Positions 21,903 to 29,560 of a DNA stretch of 64,000 nt are shown piece after piece. Both the position numbers and the translations under genes were made by a program. Numbering within the stretch: position 1 is the stretch's first letter; each line of letters starts with the position of its first letter. Where the stretch lies: positions 1 through 64,000 of the forward strand of contig JANNPX010000033.1 in NCBI GenBank assembly GCA_031400455.1. Direction: 5' to 3'. Origin of the DNA: JANXYW01 sp031400455. GTDB taxonomy: Bacteria; Chloroflexota; Dehalococcoidia; DSTF01; JACRBR01. Under the pieces are notes generated by a model. The model made no database searches. It was not told the DNA's origin and was given only the letters and a program-made list of their open reading frames with translations.

Positions 21903-23219
21903 CTACGTGCGAGGCTTCACCTTCAGCACGTCGTGGACGATGATCGCCTGATCGCGCTCGGGGCCGACGGAGACGATATCGATCGGGATGTCGAGGAGCT
22001 TTTCGATGCGGCGGATGTAGGCGCGCGCGTTTTGCGGCAGCTCATCCCAGGTGCGGCAGCCGCTCGTGGGGGCGCGCCAGCCCTCGATCTCCTCGTACAC
22101 GGGCTTCACCGTGCGTAGCGTCGCCGAACTCGCCGGCATCGATTTCAGGATCGTGCCGTCCTCGGTCTCGTATGCCGTGCAGATCTGGATCGACGGAAAG
22201 TTGTCGAGCACATCGAGACGTGTGAGCACGCCGCTCGTGACGCCGTTGACCATGGCGCTGTATCGCGAGGCGACGGCGTCGAACCAGCCGGTGCGGCGCT
22301 TGCGGCCGGTGGTGGTACCGATCTCCGGGCGCGGGCCTTCGACCTGGAGGATGCGGCCGGTCTCGTCCAGCAACTCGCTGGGCATGGGGCCGTTGCCGAC
22401 GCGCGTCATGTACGCCTTGTAGATGCCGACGACCTGCTGGATCACGGTCGGGCCGATGCCGATACCGATGCCGGCGCCGCCGGCGGATGACGACGGCACG
22501 GACGAAGTCACGTACTCGTAGGTGCCGGCATCCAGATCGAGCAGACAGCCCTGCGCGCCTTCGAGCAGTACGGTCTCGTCGCGATCGAGCGCGTCGTGCA
22601 CGATGAGTGCGGTGTCACGGACGAACGGCGCGAGCCGGACGCCGAGCGCGGAGTACGAAGCGAACACGTCATCGAACGCGAGCGGCGCTAGTCCGTAAAG
22701 CTGCTGCAGCACCTTGTTCTTGTACGGCAGCACGAAGCTCAGCCGCGCACGGAATGCTTCGGGGTCGATGAGATCGCCGATGCGGATCCCGAGACGCGCG
22801 ACCTTGTCGGTGAAGCAGGGTCCGATGCCACGGCCGGTCGTGCCGATCGCGGCTGCGCCTCGCAGCGCTTCGTCGGCGACATCGATCAGCGGGTGCCAGG
22901 GCATGACGACGTGGCAGCGATCGCTGATGAACAGGTTGGCGACGCTGACGCCGCGCGTCGAGAGCGTATCGATCTCGTTGAGCAGCACGGCTGGGTCGAC
23001 GGCGACGCCGTTGCCGATGATGCACGTCTTCTCGGCATAGAAGATGCCGGCGGGCACGACGTTCAGCTTGAACTCGCCCATGTCGTTGATGACGGTGTGA
23101 CCGGCATTGTTGCCGGCCGAATACCGTGCCACGACGGACGCGCCCTGCGCTACGAGGTCGACGATGCGGCCCTTGCCCTCGTCGCCCCACTGACCACCGA
23201 TGATGACTACTGCTGGCAT
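21903..23219 (-). CDS. purA: adenylosuccinate synthetase
   Basis: This is a full-length (438 residues) enzyme of AMP synthesis: IMP + Asp + GTP gives adenylosuccinate. The N-terminal G-G-Q-W-G-D-E-G-K-G-R-I-V-D motif with catalytic Asp, N-N-A-G-H-T, T-T-G-R-G-I-G-P and T-T-G-R-K-R-R-T-G-W-F-D are all present. The start at ATG 23219 places the conserved motif at residues 8-21; the longer in-frame extension has no support. It is divergent from tmk with ~300 bp between. Confidence 0.95.
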   Translation of the reverse strand: MPAVVIIGGQWGDEGKGRIVDLVAQGASVVARYSAGNNAGHTVINDMGEFKLNVVPAGIFYAEKTCIIGNGVAVDPAVLLNEIDTLSTRGVSVANLFISDRCHVVMPWHPLIDVADEALRGAAAIGTTGRGIGPCFTDKVARLGIRIGDLIDPEAFRARLSFVLPYKNKVLQQLYGLAPLAFDDVFASYSALGVRLAPFVRDTALIVHDALDRDETVLLEGAQGCLLDLDAGTYEYVTSSVPSSSAGGAGIGIGIGPTVIQQVVGIYKAYMTRVGNGPMPSELLDETGRILQVEGPRPEIGTTTGRKRRTGWFDAVASRYSAMVNGVTSGVLTRLDVLDNFPSIQICTAYETEDGTILKSMPASSATLRTVKPVYEEIEGWRAPTSGCRTWDELPQNARAYIRRIEKLLDIPIDIVSVGPERDQAIIVHDVLKVKPRT

Positions 23220-23352
23220 AACTAACGGCCGAGTCCGCACTAGGCGGCCGGCCGCTCCTTCCGAAGCTGTATTCGCGCCGGATCGGCGCAAACCGGCGAA
23301 GTATAACAGACGCGCCCGGAACCGCAGATAACGCAGGGGGGCCGACGGCGGG

Positions 23353-23421
23353 AACCACAGATTTCACAGGTTCCACAGAAGGGAACGGGAACCGCGAAGG
23401 GCACGAAGGAGCGCGAAGGGC
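23353..23421. repeat. composite of the two dispersed AACCAC repeats
   Basis: The purA-tmk intergenic region (23220-23517) contains AACCACAGATTTCACAGGTT plus CCACAGAAGGG, directly followed by GAACCGCGAAGGGCACGAAG plus GAGCGCGAAGGGC. Both repeat types thus occur side by side. The rest of the gap shows nothing firm. Confidence 0.75.
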
Positions 23422-23517
23422 AGTGACCTGGAGAGTGCGGGCATCCTGGGCGGTCGGCAGGATGGGGTCGCGGGTTCTTGGCTTGACTGGGTGCGTGGTT
23501 GGGCGTACGTGTAGGAC

Positions 23518-24138
23518 ATGTCTGTTGCAGGACGGTTCATTGTGATTGAGGGCGGAGAGGGCGCCGGGAAGTCGCGGCTGCTCGCGGCCCTGGGCGAGCG
23601 GCTGGGCGCGGGCGGGCGCGAGGTCGTGCTGACGCGCGAACCGGGCGGGACGGCGCTCGGCGAGCAGATCAGGTCGCTGGTGCTGGGGGACGTTGCGGCG
23701 GGCGACCATCTTGCGGAGCTGCTGCTGTTCGAGTCGGCGCGGGCGCACCTGGTGGCGACGGTGATCCGGCCCGCGTTGAAGCGCGGAGCGATCGTGCTGT
23801 GCGACCGCTTTGCGGCATCGTCCGTGGCGTACCAGGGATTCGGACGCGGGCTAGGGCGCGAGGTGGTGGAGCACGCGAACGCGATCGCCACCGGCGGGCT
23901 GGCAGCGGACCTTACGCTGCTGCTCGATCTGCCGGTGGAGGCGGGGTTGGCACGGCGTGCTGGCGACGGCGCGGCGAATCACTTCGATCGCGAGACGGTC
24001 GCGTTTCACGAGCGGGTGCGGGCCGGCTTTCTCGAGCTGGCGCATGAGTCGCCGGGCGCGTGCCGGGTGATCGATGCGGGGCGGACGTTCGAGCTGGTGC
24101 TTGATGATGCCGCCGCCGCAGTCACGGAGACGCTCTAG
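23518..24138 (+). CDS. tmk: thymidylate kinase
   Basis: The 206-residue enzyme phosphorylates dTMP to dTDP. The P-loop is E-G-G-E-G-A-G-K-S at residues 11-19; the DR(Y/F) motif V-L-C-D-R-F-A-A-S-S-V-A-Y-Q-G and T-R-E-P-G-G-T for substrate binding are present. The LID carries Arg residues (L-A-R-R-A-G). The start ATG 23518 is at the usual distance before the P-loop. It lies on its own between repeats and the amidase gene. Confidence 0.93.
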   Translation: MSVAGRFIVIEGGEGAGKSRLLAALGERLGAGGREVVLTREPGGTALGEQIRSLVLGDVAAGDHLAELLLFESARAHLVATVIRPALKRGAIVLCDRFAASSVAYQGFGRGLGREVVEHANAIATGGLAADLTLLLDLPVEAGLARRAGDGAANHFDRETVAFHERVRAGFLELAHESPGACRVIDAGRTFELVLDDAAAAVTETL

Positions 24139-24197
24139 GCGCTGACCGCTGTACGAAATAGTCCGTTTGTACTCTGCCAGGCTGCCTCTCTTCCCCG

Positions 24198-24203
24198 TAC
24201 GAT
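24198..24203 (+). promoter_or_regulatory. putative -10 element for the amidase gene (leaderless)
   Basis: TACGAT ends exactly 6 nt before the ATG at 24210 and no Shine-Dalgarno is present. No clear -35. Confidence 0.45.
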
Positions 24204-24209
24204 CCGTCC

Positions 24210-25634
24210 ATGCCCAACGATGAACTCTGGAAGCTCGACGCGACGACGCAGGCGGCGCTTGTGCGATCGCACGAGGTTACCGCGCTCGAACTCGTGGATG
24301 CCGCGATCGCGCGCATCGAGACACTAAACCCGCGCACCAACGCGGTGATCGCGCCGCTATTCGATGAGGCGCGACGGCAGGCGCGGGACGGCGACTACGG
24401 CGACGGGCCGTTCGCGGGCGTGCCGATGCTGCTCAAGGATGCGTGCATCCAGGTCGAAGGGACGCCCTACTACGTCGGCACTCGGCTCCTGCGCGCCGCC
24501 GGTTACCGATCCACACACACAACGGAACTGGCGCACCGATTTCGGCGCGCCGGGTTCATCTTCCTTGGGAAGACGAACGTGCCCGAGCTCTCCTCCGGCA
24601 TTACGACAGAGCCGGCAGCGTTCGGGCCGACGCGCAACCCGTGGGACGTCACGCGCAGCGTTGGCGGATCGAGTGGCGGATCCGCGGCCGCGGTCGCGAG
24701 CGGGATGGCATCCATCGCGCACGGAAGCGACGCCACGGGGTCGCTTCGCTATCCCGCGGCGTGCTGCGGCGTCGCGACATTGAAGCCGTCCCGCGGGCGG
24801 GTGCCGACGCAGACGCCTGGAGGCGATGTCGATCTGCTGCGCGTCTGGATGGAGTTCGTGCTTGCACGGAGCATCCGCGATCTGGCGGGCGTCCTCGATG
24901 CCGTTGGCGGACCTGCCGAAGGCGAGAGCTTCGCCAGCGCGCGATCCGCAGCGCCATATCGGGACGCGATCGAGGCGCCGCCGGGGCGCCTCCGTGTCGG
25001 ATTGATGCTCCACGACGCTATGACGGGGATGAGCATCGACCCGGAGTGCGTTGCGGCGGTGGAGCGCACGGGGCAGGCGTTGGCATCGCTCGGGCACGAA
25101 GTCGAAGTGTCGCATCCGCCCGCGCTCGATGGGTTGCTGGTGCGCACGTTTCCGCACGTGCAGACGGTTGTCGCAGCATCGCAGTCGCAACTCGGGTGGC
25201 TATCGAAGATGGTAGGCCGAGACGTCACGGCAGCGGATCTCGATGACCCGACCGCGGTTGCCGCGCCGGCGCCGCCGGTCTCTGCAGGCCAACTGACCGC
25301 CGCCATCAACGCGATCGTTCGTGAAACGCGGTCCGTCCACGAGTGGTGGCGAGCGGGATACGACATCCTCGTCACGCCAACGCTTCGACAACCGCCGTGG
25401 CCTCTCGGCCTCAAGGGCGGCGCGGCAGACGCAGGCGTCTTTCCGTCCGTCTTCAGCTTCACCGGGCAGCCGGCGCTCTCGCTGCCGCTGCACTGGACGC
25501 CGGACGGGCTCCCCGTCGGTGTGCAGATCGTGGCGGCGTACGGGCGCGATGACCTGTTGCTGCGTGTCGCGGCGCAGTTGGAGGCGGCGCTGCCGTGGGC
25601 GGATCGCTGGCCGACGATGACGACAGACGGCTGA
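24210..25634 (+). CDS. amidase signature (AS) family hydrolase
   Basis: The 474-residue protein has the Ser-cisSer-Lys triad context: Lys in M-L-L-K-D-A near residue 77, and the signature G-G-S-S-G-G-S-A-A-A-V-A-S-G at residues ~151-164. The K-T-N-V-P-E-L segment is also typical. Length suits GatA-like and stand-alone amidases. Because no gatB/gatC neighbour is visible, it is more likely a stand-alone amidase than the tRNA amidotransferase subunit. Substrate unknown. Confidence 0.88.
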   Translation: MPNDELWKLDATTQAALVRSHEVTALELVDAAIARIETLNPRTNAVIAPLFDEARRQARDGDYGDGPFAGVPMLLKDACIQVEGTPYYVGTRLLRAAGYRSTHTTELAHRFRRAGFIFLGKTNVPELSSGITTEPAAFGPTRNPWDVTRSVGGSSGGSAAAVASGMASIAHGSDATGSLRYPAACCGVATLKPSRGRVPTQTPGGDVDLLRVWMEFVLARSIRDLAGVLDAVGGPAEGESFASARSAAPYRDAIEAPPGRLRVGLMLHDAMTGMSIDPECVAAVERTGQALASLGHEVEVSHPPALDGLLVRTFPHVQTVVAASQSQLGWLSKMVGRDVTAADLDDPTAVAAPAPPVSAGQLTAAINAIVRETRSVHEWWRAGYDILVTPTLRQPPWPLGLKGGAADAGVFPSVFSFTGQPALSLPLHWTPDGLPVGVQIVAAYGRDDLLLRVAAQLEAALPWADRWPTMTTDG

Positions 25635-25712
25635 CCATCACATAACGTTAGGGCCTGCGGTTGGTGTGCACTCGCCTCAGCCAACAACAAAATGATCAAG
25701 CGCGTTGATCTA

Positions 25713-25741
25713 TTGTCGCTTGACAAGAGCCGCCTTATACT
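25713..25741 (+). promoter_or_regulatory. dnaN promoter
   Basis: TTGTCG (25713-25718), 17 bp, TATACT (25736-25741). The dnaN start lies 33 bp further on, with a Shine-Dalgarno, so this is a conventional leadered promoter. Confidence 0.6.
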
Positions 25742-25773
25742 CCGAACGCAAAGTGATTACACAGGTGAGCGCA

Positions 25774-26904
25774 ATGAAAGTTACGTGTCTCCAGGAGAAC
25801 CTGGCGAGGGGTCTCGGCATTGTCGGGCGGGCTGTGGCGCTGCGCAGCACGCTCCCGATCACGTCGAACGTCCTCATTTCGACCGAACACGGCCGGATCA
25901 AGCTGGCTGCGACCAACCTCGATATCGCGCTGAGCTGCTGGATCGGCGGCCAGATCGAGGAAGAGGGCGCGATCACGGTGCCGTCGCGGCTGCTGACGGA
26001 CTTCGTCAACTCGCTGCCCGCTGAGAAGATCTCGATGACGCTGTCGCCCCGCTCGAAGCAGGTGAAGCTGGTCTGCGCTCGCAACGAAGCGACCATCGGC
26101 GGCATGGATGCGGACGACTTCCCGCCGATTCCAGCGGTTGAAGGCGACACGCTGGAAATCGACGCGAAGATGCTGCGCGAAGCGATCACGCAGGTCGTGT
26201 TCTGCGCCGCCACGGACGACTCGCGGCCGATTCTCACCGGAGTCGACATCGTCGTCGAGGGCGACACGCTGACACTGGCCGCGGCTGACGGCTTCCGGCT
26301 GGCGGTGCGGACGCTGAAGCTGAAGAAGAAGGTCGCGGAGCGGCAGGAAGTGATTGTGCCGTCGAAGGCGCTTTCGGAGTTGAACCGGCTGCTGCAGGAT
26401 CAGGAAGACCCGATCCAGGTGACGTTCAACCCGAACAAGACGCAGGTGCTGTTCAAGCTGAAGGATGTGGAGCTGGTCGCGCAGCTCATCCAGGGGACGT
26501 TCCCCGACTACAGCCGCCTGATTCCGAAAGAATGGGGCAGCCGCGCCGTCGTCGAGGTCCGCGACTTCCTGCAAGAGACGAAGATCGCATCGATCTTCGC
26601 GCGCGATGGCAGCGGCATCGTCCGCATCACGTTCCAGAACGGCGAGGACGGCTCGCCGGGCCAGATGACGGTCGCGGCCCGCGCCGAAGAGATCGGCGAC
26701 AACACCGGCGCGCTCGACGCGGCGGTTGAGGGCGAGCCGGCGAAGATCGCCTTCAACGGCAAGTACCTGCAGGAAGTGCTGCAAGTGCTCGACGGCGGAC
26801 GACTATCGCTTGAGACCACGAGCCCGAAGCAGCCCGGCGTCATCCGCCCGATCGACAACGACAACTACGTCCACGTCGTCATGCCGATGTTCGTCGAGTG
26901 GTAG
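25774..26904 (+). CDS. dnaN: DNA polymerase III beta subunit (sliding clamp)
   Basis: The 376-residue protein has the three-fold clamp architecture. It begins M-K-V-T-C-L-Q-E-N-L-A-R-G-L, carries A-T-N-L-D-I-A-L in domain I and R-P-I-L-T-G-V at the start of domain II, then A-D-G-F-R-L-A. It ends V-H-V-V-M-P-M (the conserved P-M-R/P-M end). The start ATG 25774 has AGGTGAG 4 nt upstream; the longer in-frame start would include the promoter. No dnaA or recF is adjacent, unlike in many bacteria, but dnaN is usually origin-proximal. Confidence 0.96.
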   Translation: MKVTCLQENLARGLGIVGRAVALRSTLPITSNVLISTEHGRIKLAATNLDIALSCWIGGQIEEEGAITVPSRLLTDFVNSLPAEKISMTLSPRSKQVKLVCARNEATIGGMDADDFPPIPAVEGDTLEIDAKMLREAITQVVFCAATDDSRPILTGVDIVVEGDTLTLAAADGFRLAVRTLKLKKKVAERQEVIVPSKALSELNRLLQDQEDPIQVTFNPNKTQVLFKLKDVELVAQLIQGTFPDYSRLIPKEWGSRAVVEVRDFLQETKIASIFARDGSGIVRITFQNGEDGSPGQMTVAARAEEIGDNTGALDAAVEGEPAKIAFNGKYLQEVLQVLDGGRLSLETTSPKQPGVIRPIDNDNYVHVVMPMFVEW

Positions 26905-27023
26905 TGGCGGGCTGACTTTCGACCGTCTCCCCATGGCCACCACCAACTCGGCGCCGCGCACGGCTGCCTCGCTCGTGTAACATAGATCCACGGCGCGAGC
27001 TGGCACGAACGCGAGAGGGCTTC

Positions 27024-28214
27024 ATGCACATAAGGGCTATGGCACTTGGCTTGACAACCGTCTTTGCGGTCGCGCTCGTGTTCGCTGGCGAGTCGGGTTC
27101 GGTCAGCCCTGTGGGAGCAACCGGGACCGGTGGCGCGATCTCCTTCGGACTCGTTTCCGGAACCACCGTGTCGGTGAACACCACCGAGACGATCGATCCG
27201 TACGGCAGCTTCAACCTGCATGTCAGCGCCAAACTCAGCCCCGGCGTGCAGCTCGCGAGCATTGTCGGAAATGATGCGGCGCCGTCCCAAGGAACGCTGA
27301 GCTCGTTGGGACAGACCTTCTGCGCATCGTTTACGCCAGCCACGTGGGAAGAGGTGTTTGGCTGCACGGCATTCGTGGGGCAAACGACCACGGCCAGCGG
27401 TGTGCTGGCCACGATGAGCTTCAATGCCACCGGTGACGGCTGCATTGTGACGACCCTTCTCACCGGCTTCACCGACTCGTACCCGCCACGTCCTTCAGCG
27501 GCACTCAACACTTACACCATGAACAGCGCCGACTCGACAGAGCAGTCGGTGATAGTGAGCACGGCCACTGCGGAGATCATGGTCGGTGCGGGGGTTCAGG
27601 CCGACTGCCTCGTGGCAACGGGTCCTCCGACGCCACCGGCGACCCCGATTGGTCTATCGTTCTGCCCACCCAAAATCAGCGGCTTGTATTCCGGAGCCTA
27701 TGAACTGGCTCCTGGCGAGGAGTTTCCGTTTTCCTTGACTCTCGTGTTCTCGGCAAACCAGATCTCAGGCACCTCGTACGTCCCGGGAGCGCCTACCTTC
27801 TCGGGGCCTGTGACCGGCGTCGTCCACTGCGGCGATATATCTGAAATGACATTCAACGGACAGCCAATGTGGTCCGTCACGATCTCGGAGGACGGCGCCA
27901 CGTTGTCCGGGCTGTACGGCAACGTTCCCTGGACTGTTACCGTCGAAGGAGGGGGCCAAGACTCTGACGTGGACGGTTTTAACAACGCCTTAGAACAAGC
28001 GTTAGTCAAGGACTCGGACACGTACTGTTCTGTGATGCGTGCTGACGTGGACTACGACGGCGCCGTGAGCATCCTTGATCTTTCTGCGGTGGCACAGCAC
28101 TTCGATCGCCCGGCACCGGCGAGAGCCGATCAAGACGCCGATGGCGTCATAAGTATTCTCGATCTCGCACATCAGGCGACCGACTTCCAACACTCCGTGA
28201 TGCTCTGTCCGTAA
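27024..28214 (+). CDS. secreted protein with cohesin-like and C-terminal dockerin-like domains
   Basis: The 396-residue protein has a signal peptide (residues ~1-33). A beta-rich domain (~35-185) follows with the cohesin-like phrase G-V-L-A-T-M-S-F-N-A-T-G-D-G. A second beta domain (~215-315) comes next. The C-terminal ~65-residue module has two Ca-binding-type repeats, D-V-D-Y-D-G-A-V-S-I-L-D-L and D-Q-D-A-D-G-V-I-S-I-L-D-L, bracketed by Cys residues (Y-C-S-V-M-R-A-D...M-L-C-P). The same module ends the barrel protein at 29561. It may bind partners at the cell surface. Cohesin and dockerin assignments are by motif reading. Confidence 0.72.
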   Translation: MHIRAMALGLTTVFAVALVFAGESGSVSPVGATGTGGAISFGLVSGTTVSVNTTETIDPYGSFNLHVSAKLSPGVQLASIVGNDAAPSQGTLSSLGQTFCASFTPATWEEVFGCTAFVGQTTTASGVLATMSFNATGDGCIVTTLLTGFTDSYPPRPSAALNTYTMNSADSTEQSVIVSTATAEIMVGAGVQADCLVATGPPTPPATPIGLSFCPPKISGLYSGAYELAPGEEFPFSLTLVFSANQISGTSYVPGAPTFSGPVTGVVHCGDISEMTFNGQPMWSVTISEDGATLSGLYGNVPWTVTVEGGGQDSDVDGFNNALEQALVKDSDTYCSVMRADVDYDGAVSILDLSAVAQHFDRPAPARADQDADGVISILDLAHQATDFQHSVMLCP

Positions 28215-28253
28215 GCCCGACATCGTTCGGTGGAAAGCGCGGTCTGAGCCACG

Positions 28254-28790
28254 CTAGCAGTCGACAGCGCCCTCGAAGATCGCGGTGAAGTAGATCGTTC
28301 CGTCCGCGGCTTCCGCTACGCCCGAGCCAACACGCTGGTAATGGCAGTCCAGCATCCTCGCCAGGTGTGCCGGACTCGCCTTCCACCCTTCCACAGCAGC
28401 CGTCGTCGTCCGCGACCAGTCGAAGGTGTTGAAGGAAATCGTTTCGCCCGCGTACGCACGGGCGACACCATGCCGATCCATGAGACACACGTAGTCGCAG
28501 CCGTCCGGCGGCATATGACCCAAATAGTGGTGTGTGGCCATGTCGTCGCTTCTGGCGCGCGCGATCTGGACAAGGCTCGCGTCGGGGGTCAGTGCGGGTA
28601 GGCCCGCGCCGGTGCGGATCGAATTGATGCCCCCGTAGATGCTCAGTTCGGCGTTCGATTCAGGCGTACAGGCGCTCAGCAACGCCATCCAAGCCAGCCC
28701 AAGCATCAGAAGCACGATGCCGAGCCTGGCTCTAGTCTTGTGAAAGCGCTGGCCGGAAGGCAACGCACACCCCTCATCGCTCCGGCGCAT
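28254..28790 (-). CDS. CAP-domain (SCP/PR1-like) lipoprotein
   Basis: The 178-residue protein has a signal sequence ending in lipobox L-L-S-A-C, then a CAP domain: I-N-S-I-R-T-G-A-G-L-P-A-L-T at its start, A-R-A-R-S-D-D-M-A-T-H-H-Y-L-G-H-M (helix with His) and W-K-A-S-P-A-H-L-A-R-M-L. It is a surface lipoprotein; bacterial CAP proteins are of varied, often unknown, function. It converges with the cohesin/dockerin gene. A few extra N-terminal residues before the signal may be untranslated. Confidence 0.85.
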   Translation of the reverse strand: MRRSDEGCALPSGQRFHKTRARLGIVLLMLGLAWMALLSACTPESNAELSIYGGINSIRTGAGLPALTPDASLVQIARARSDDMATHHYLGHMPPDGCDYVCLMDRHGVARAYAGETISFNTFDWSRTTTAAVEGWKASPAHLARMLDCHYQRVGSGVAEAADGTIYFTAIFEGAVDC

Positions 28791-28993
28791 GTGCCGAAGT
28801 CCCTGCTACTTGACAGAGAACGACGACGCCCGCTGAACGTTTCAGTGTTCAGGGCCGGCTCGCCCGCGCAACGCTGCGGCGACGGCGTGACGATCTCCCT
28901 GACCGCTCATCAATGCGTTACGCCACGTCAAGTTCCGCGTTGGGATGTCTGGACGCGTGCGTTACGCGAATGAGCCAGAAAGGTAGCCCGCCC

Positions 28994-29182
28994 ATGTTTG
29001 GAAGCAAGCAACCGAAGGAAGTACCTGGACTGCTCCGCCTGAAGAATGACATCGCGCGGGACCGACTGCGTCTTCAGCAACGCGTCGGACTCGGCGAAGG
29101 CGACGAAGCTCTTCGGGAAGGTCCGGCCGGGGTCGCCGTGGGCCGCCTGTATGAGGTCTTCGTCGCGATGGGCGAGGCGTGA
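28994..29182 (+). CDS. doubtful small ORF
   Basis: This 62-codon ORF has AAAGG ~10 nt upstream of its ATG. It encodes a charged protein without recognised motifs (P-K-E-V-P-G-L-L-R-L-K-N-D-I-A-R-D-R). It lies in the otherwise empty 28791-29269 interval between the CAP gene and the riboswitch promoter. Codon use is not clearly coding. It may be spurious; I see nothing else in this interval. Confidence 0.3.
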   Translation: MFGSKQPKEVPGLLRLKNDIARDRLRLQQRVGLGEGDEALREGPAGVAVGRLYEVFVAMGEA

Positions 29183-29269
29183 CTCCACGCCTCTAGCTCC
29201 GACCACGGCTTCGCAATGGATCGGCGTCCGCCGACCAGCGGCGGCCGACGAATCCCTCCGGCCGCGCGA

Positions 29270-29298
29270 TTGACAGCGGCGGGCGGACACCTTAGAGT
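29270..29298 (+). promoter_or_regulatory. promoter of the B12 riboswitch operon
   Basis: TTGACA (29270-29275), 17-bp spacer, TAGAGT (29293-29298), a few bases upstream of the aptamer. Confidence 0.65.
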
Positions 29299-29320
29299 CT
29301 GAACAACTGAATATTTGATG

Positions 29321-29437
29321 CGCTTGAGGGATCCTCGTGAGTTGCGGGGATCGGACAGGGGAAGCCGGTGAGAATCCGGCGCTGTCGCGCAACTGTGAGG
29401 CTGCTACGCAGCCGAGTCAGAACACCTGCCTCAAGCG
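29321..29437 (+). promoter_or_regulatory. cobalamin riboswitch
   Basis: P1 is closed by CGCTTGAGG (29321-29329) and CCTCAAGCG (29429-29437). Between them are GGGAAGCCGGTGAGAATCCG, the CGCAACTGT core segment, and a B12-box-like GCCGAGTCAGAACACCTGCC. These are diagnostic for the adenosylcobalamin/cobalamin aptamer. A terminator hairpin (29493-29514) 55 bp later is the likely expression platform, so bound cobalamin should reduce expression of the downstream capture/ECF operon. Confidence 0.95.
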
Positions 29438-29471
29438 AACCGAACACCTTCGCGTGAAAGGGGTAGGAACC

Positions 29472-29489
29472 ATGACTGAATATTTCTGA
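29472..29489 (+). other. 5-codon leader ORF (MTEYF) between aptamer and terminator
   Basis: ATG ACT GAA TAT TTC TGA has AAGGGG about 8 nt upstream and ends 3 bp before the terminator stem. It contains ACTGAATATTT, also found just upstream of the aptamer (29307-29317). It could be a translated leader peptide or coincidence. Confidence 0.3.
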
Positions 29490-29492
29490 CGT

Positions 29493-29520
29493 ATGCCCCG
29501 GACCTCCGGGGCATTTCATT
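29493..29520 (+). terminator. riboswitch expression-platform terminator
   Basis: ATGCCCCGG-ACCT-CCGGGGCAT forms a 9-bp stem with 4-nt loop, followed by TTCATTT. Position just after the cobalamin aptamer and 40 bp before the first gene supports control by transcription termination. Confidence 0.8.
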
Positions 29521-29560
29521 TCTCTCGAACCGTTGCTGATTTCTTGAAAGGCGCATCTTC

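Noticed and set aside
24210..25634. Amidase as GatA of the tRNA-dependent amidotransferase
   Set aside because: No gatB or gatC next to it and key GatA-specific context is not evident; stand-alone amidase is safer.
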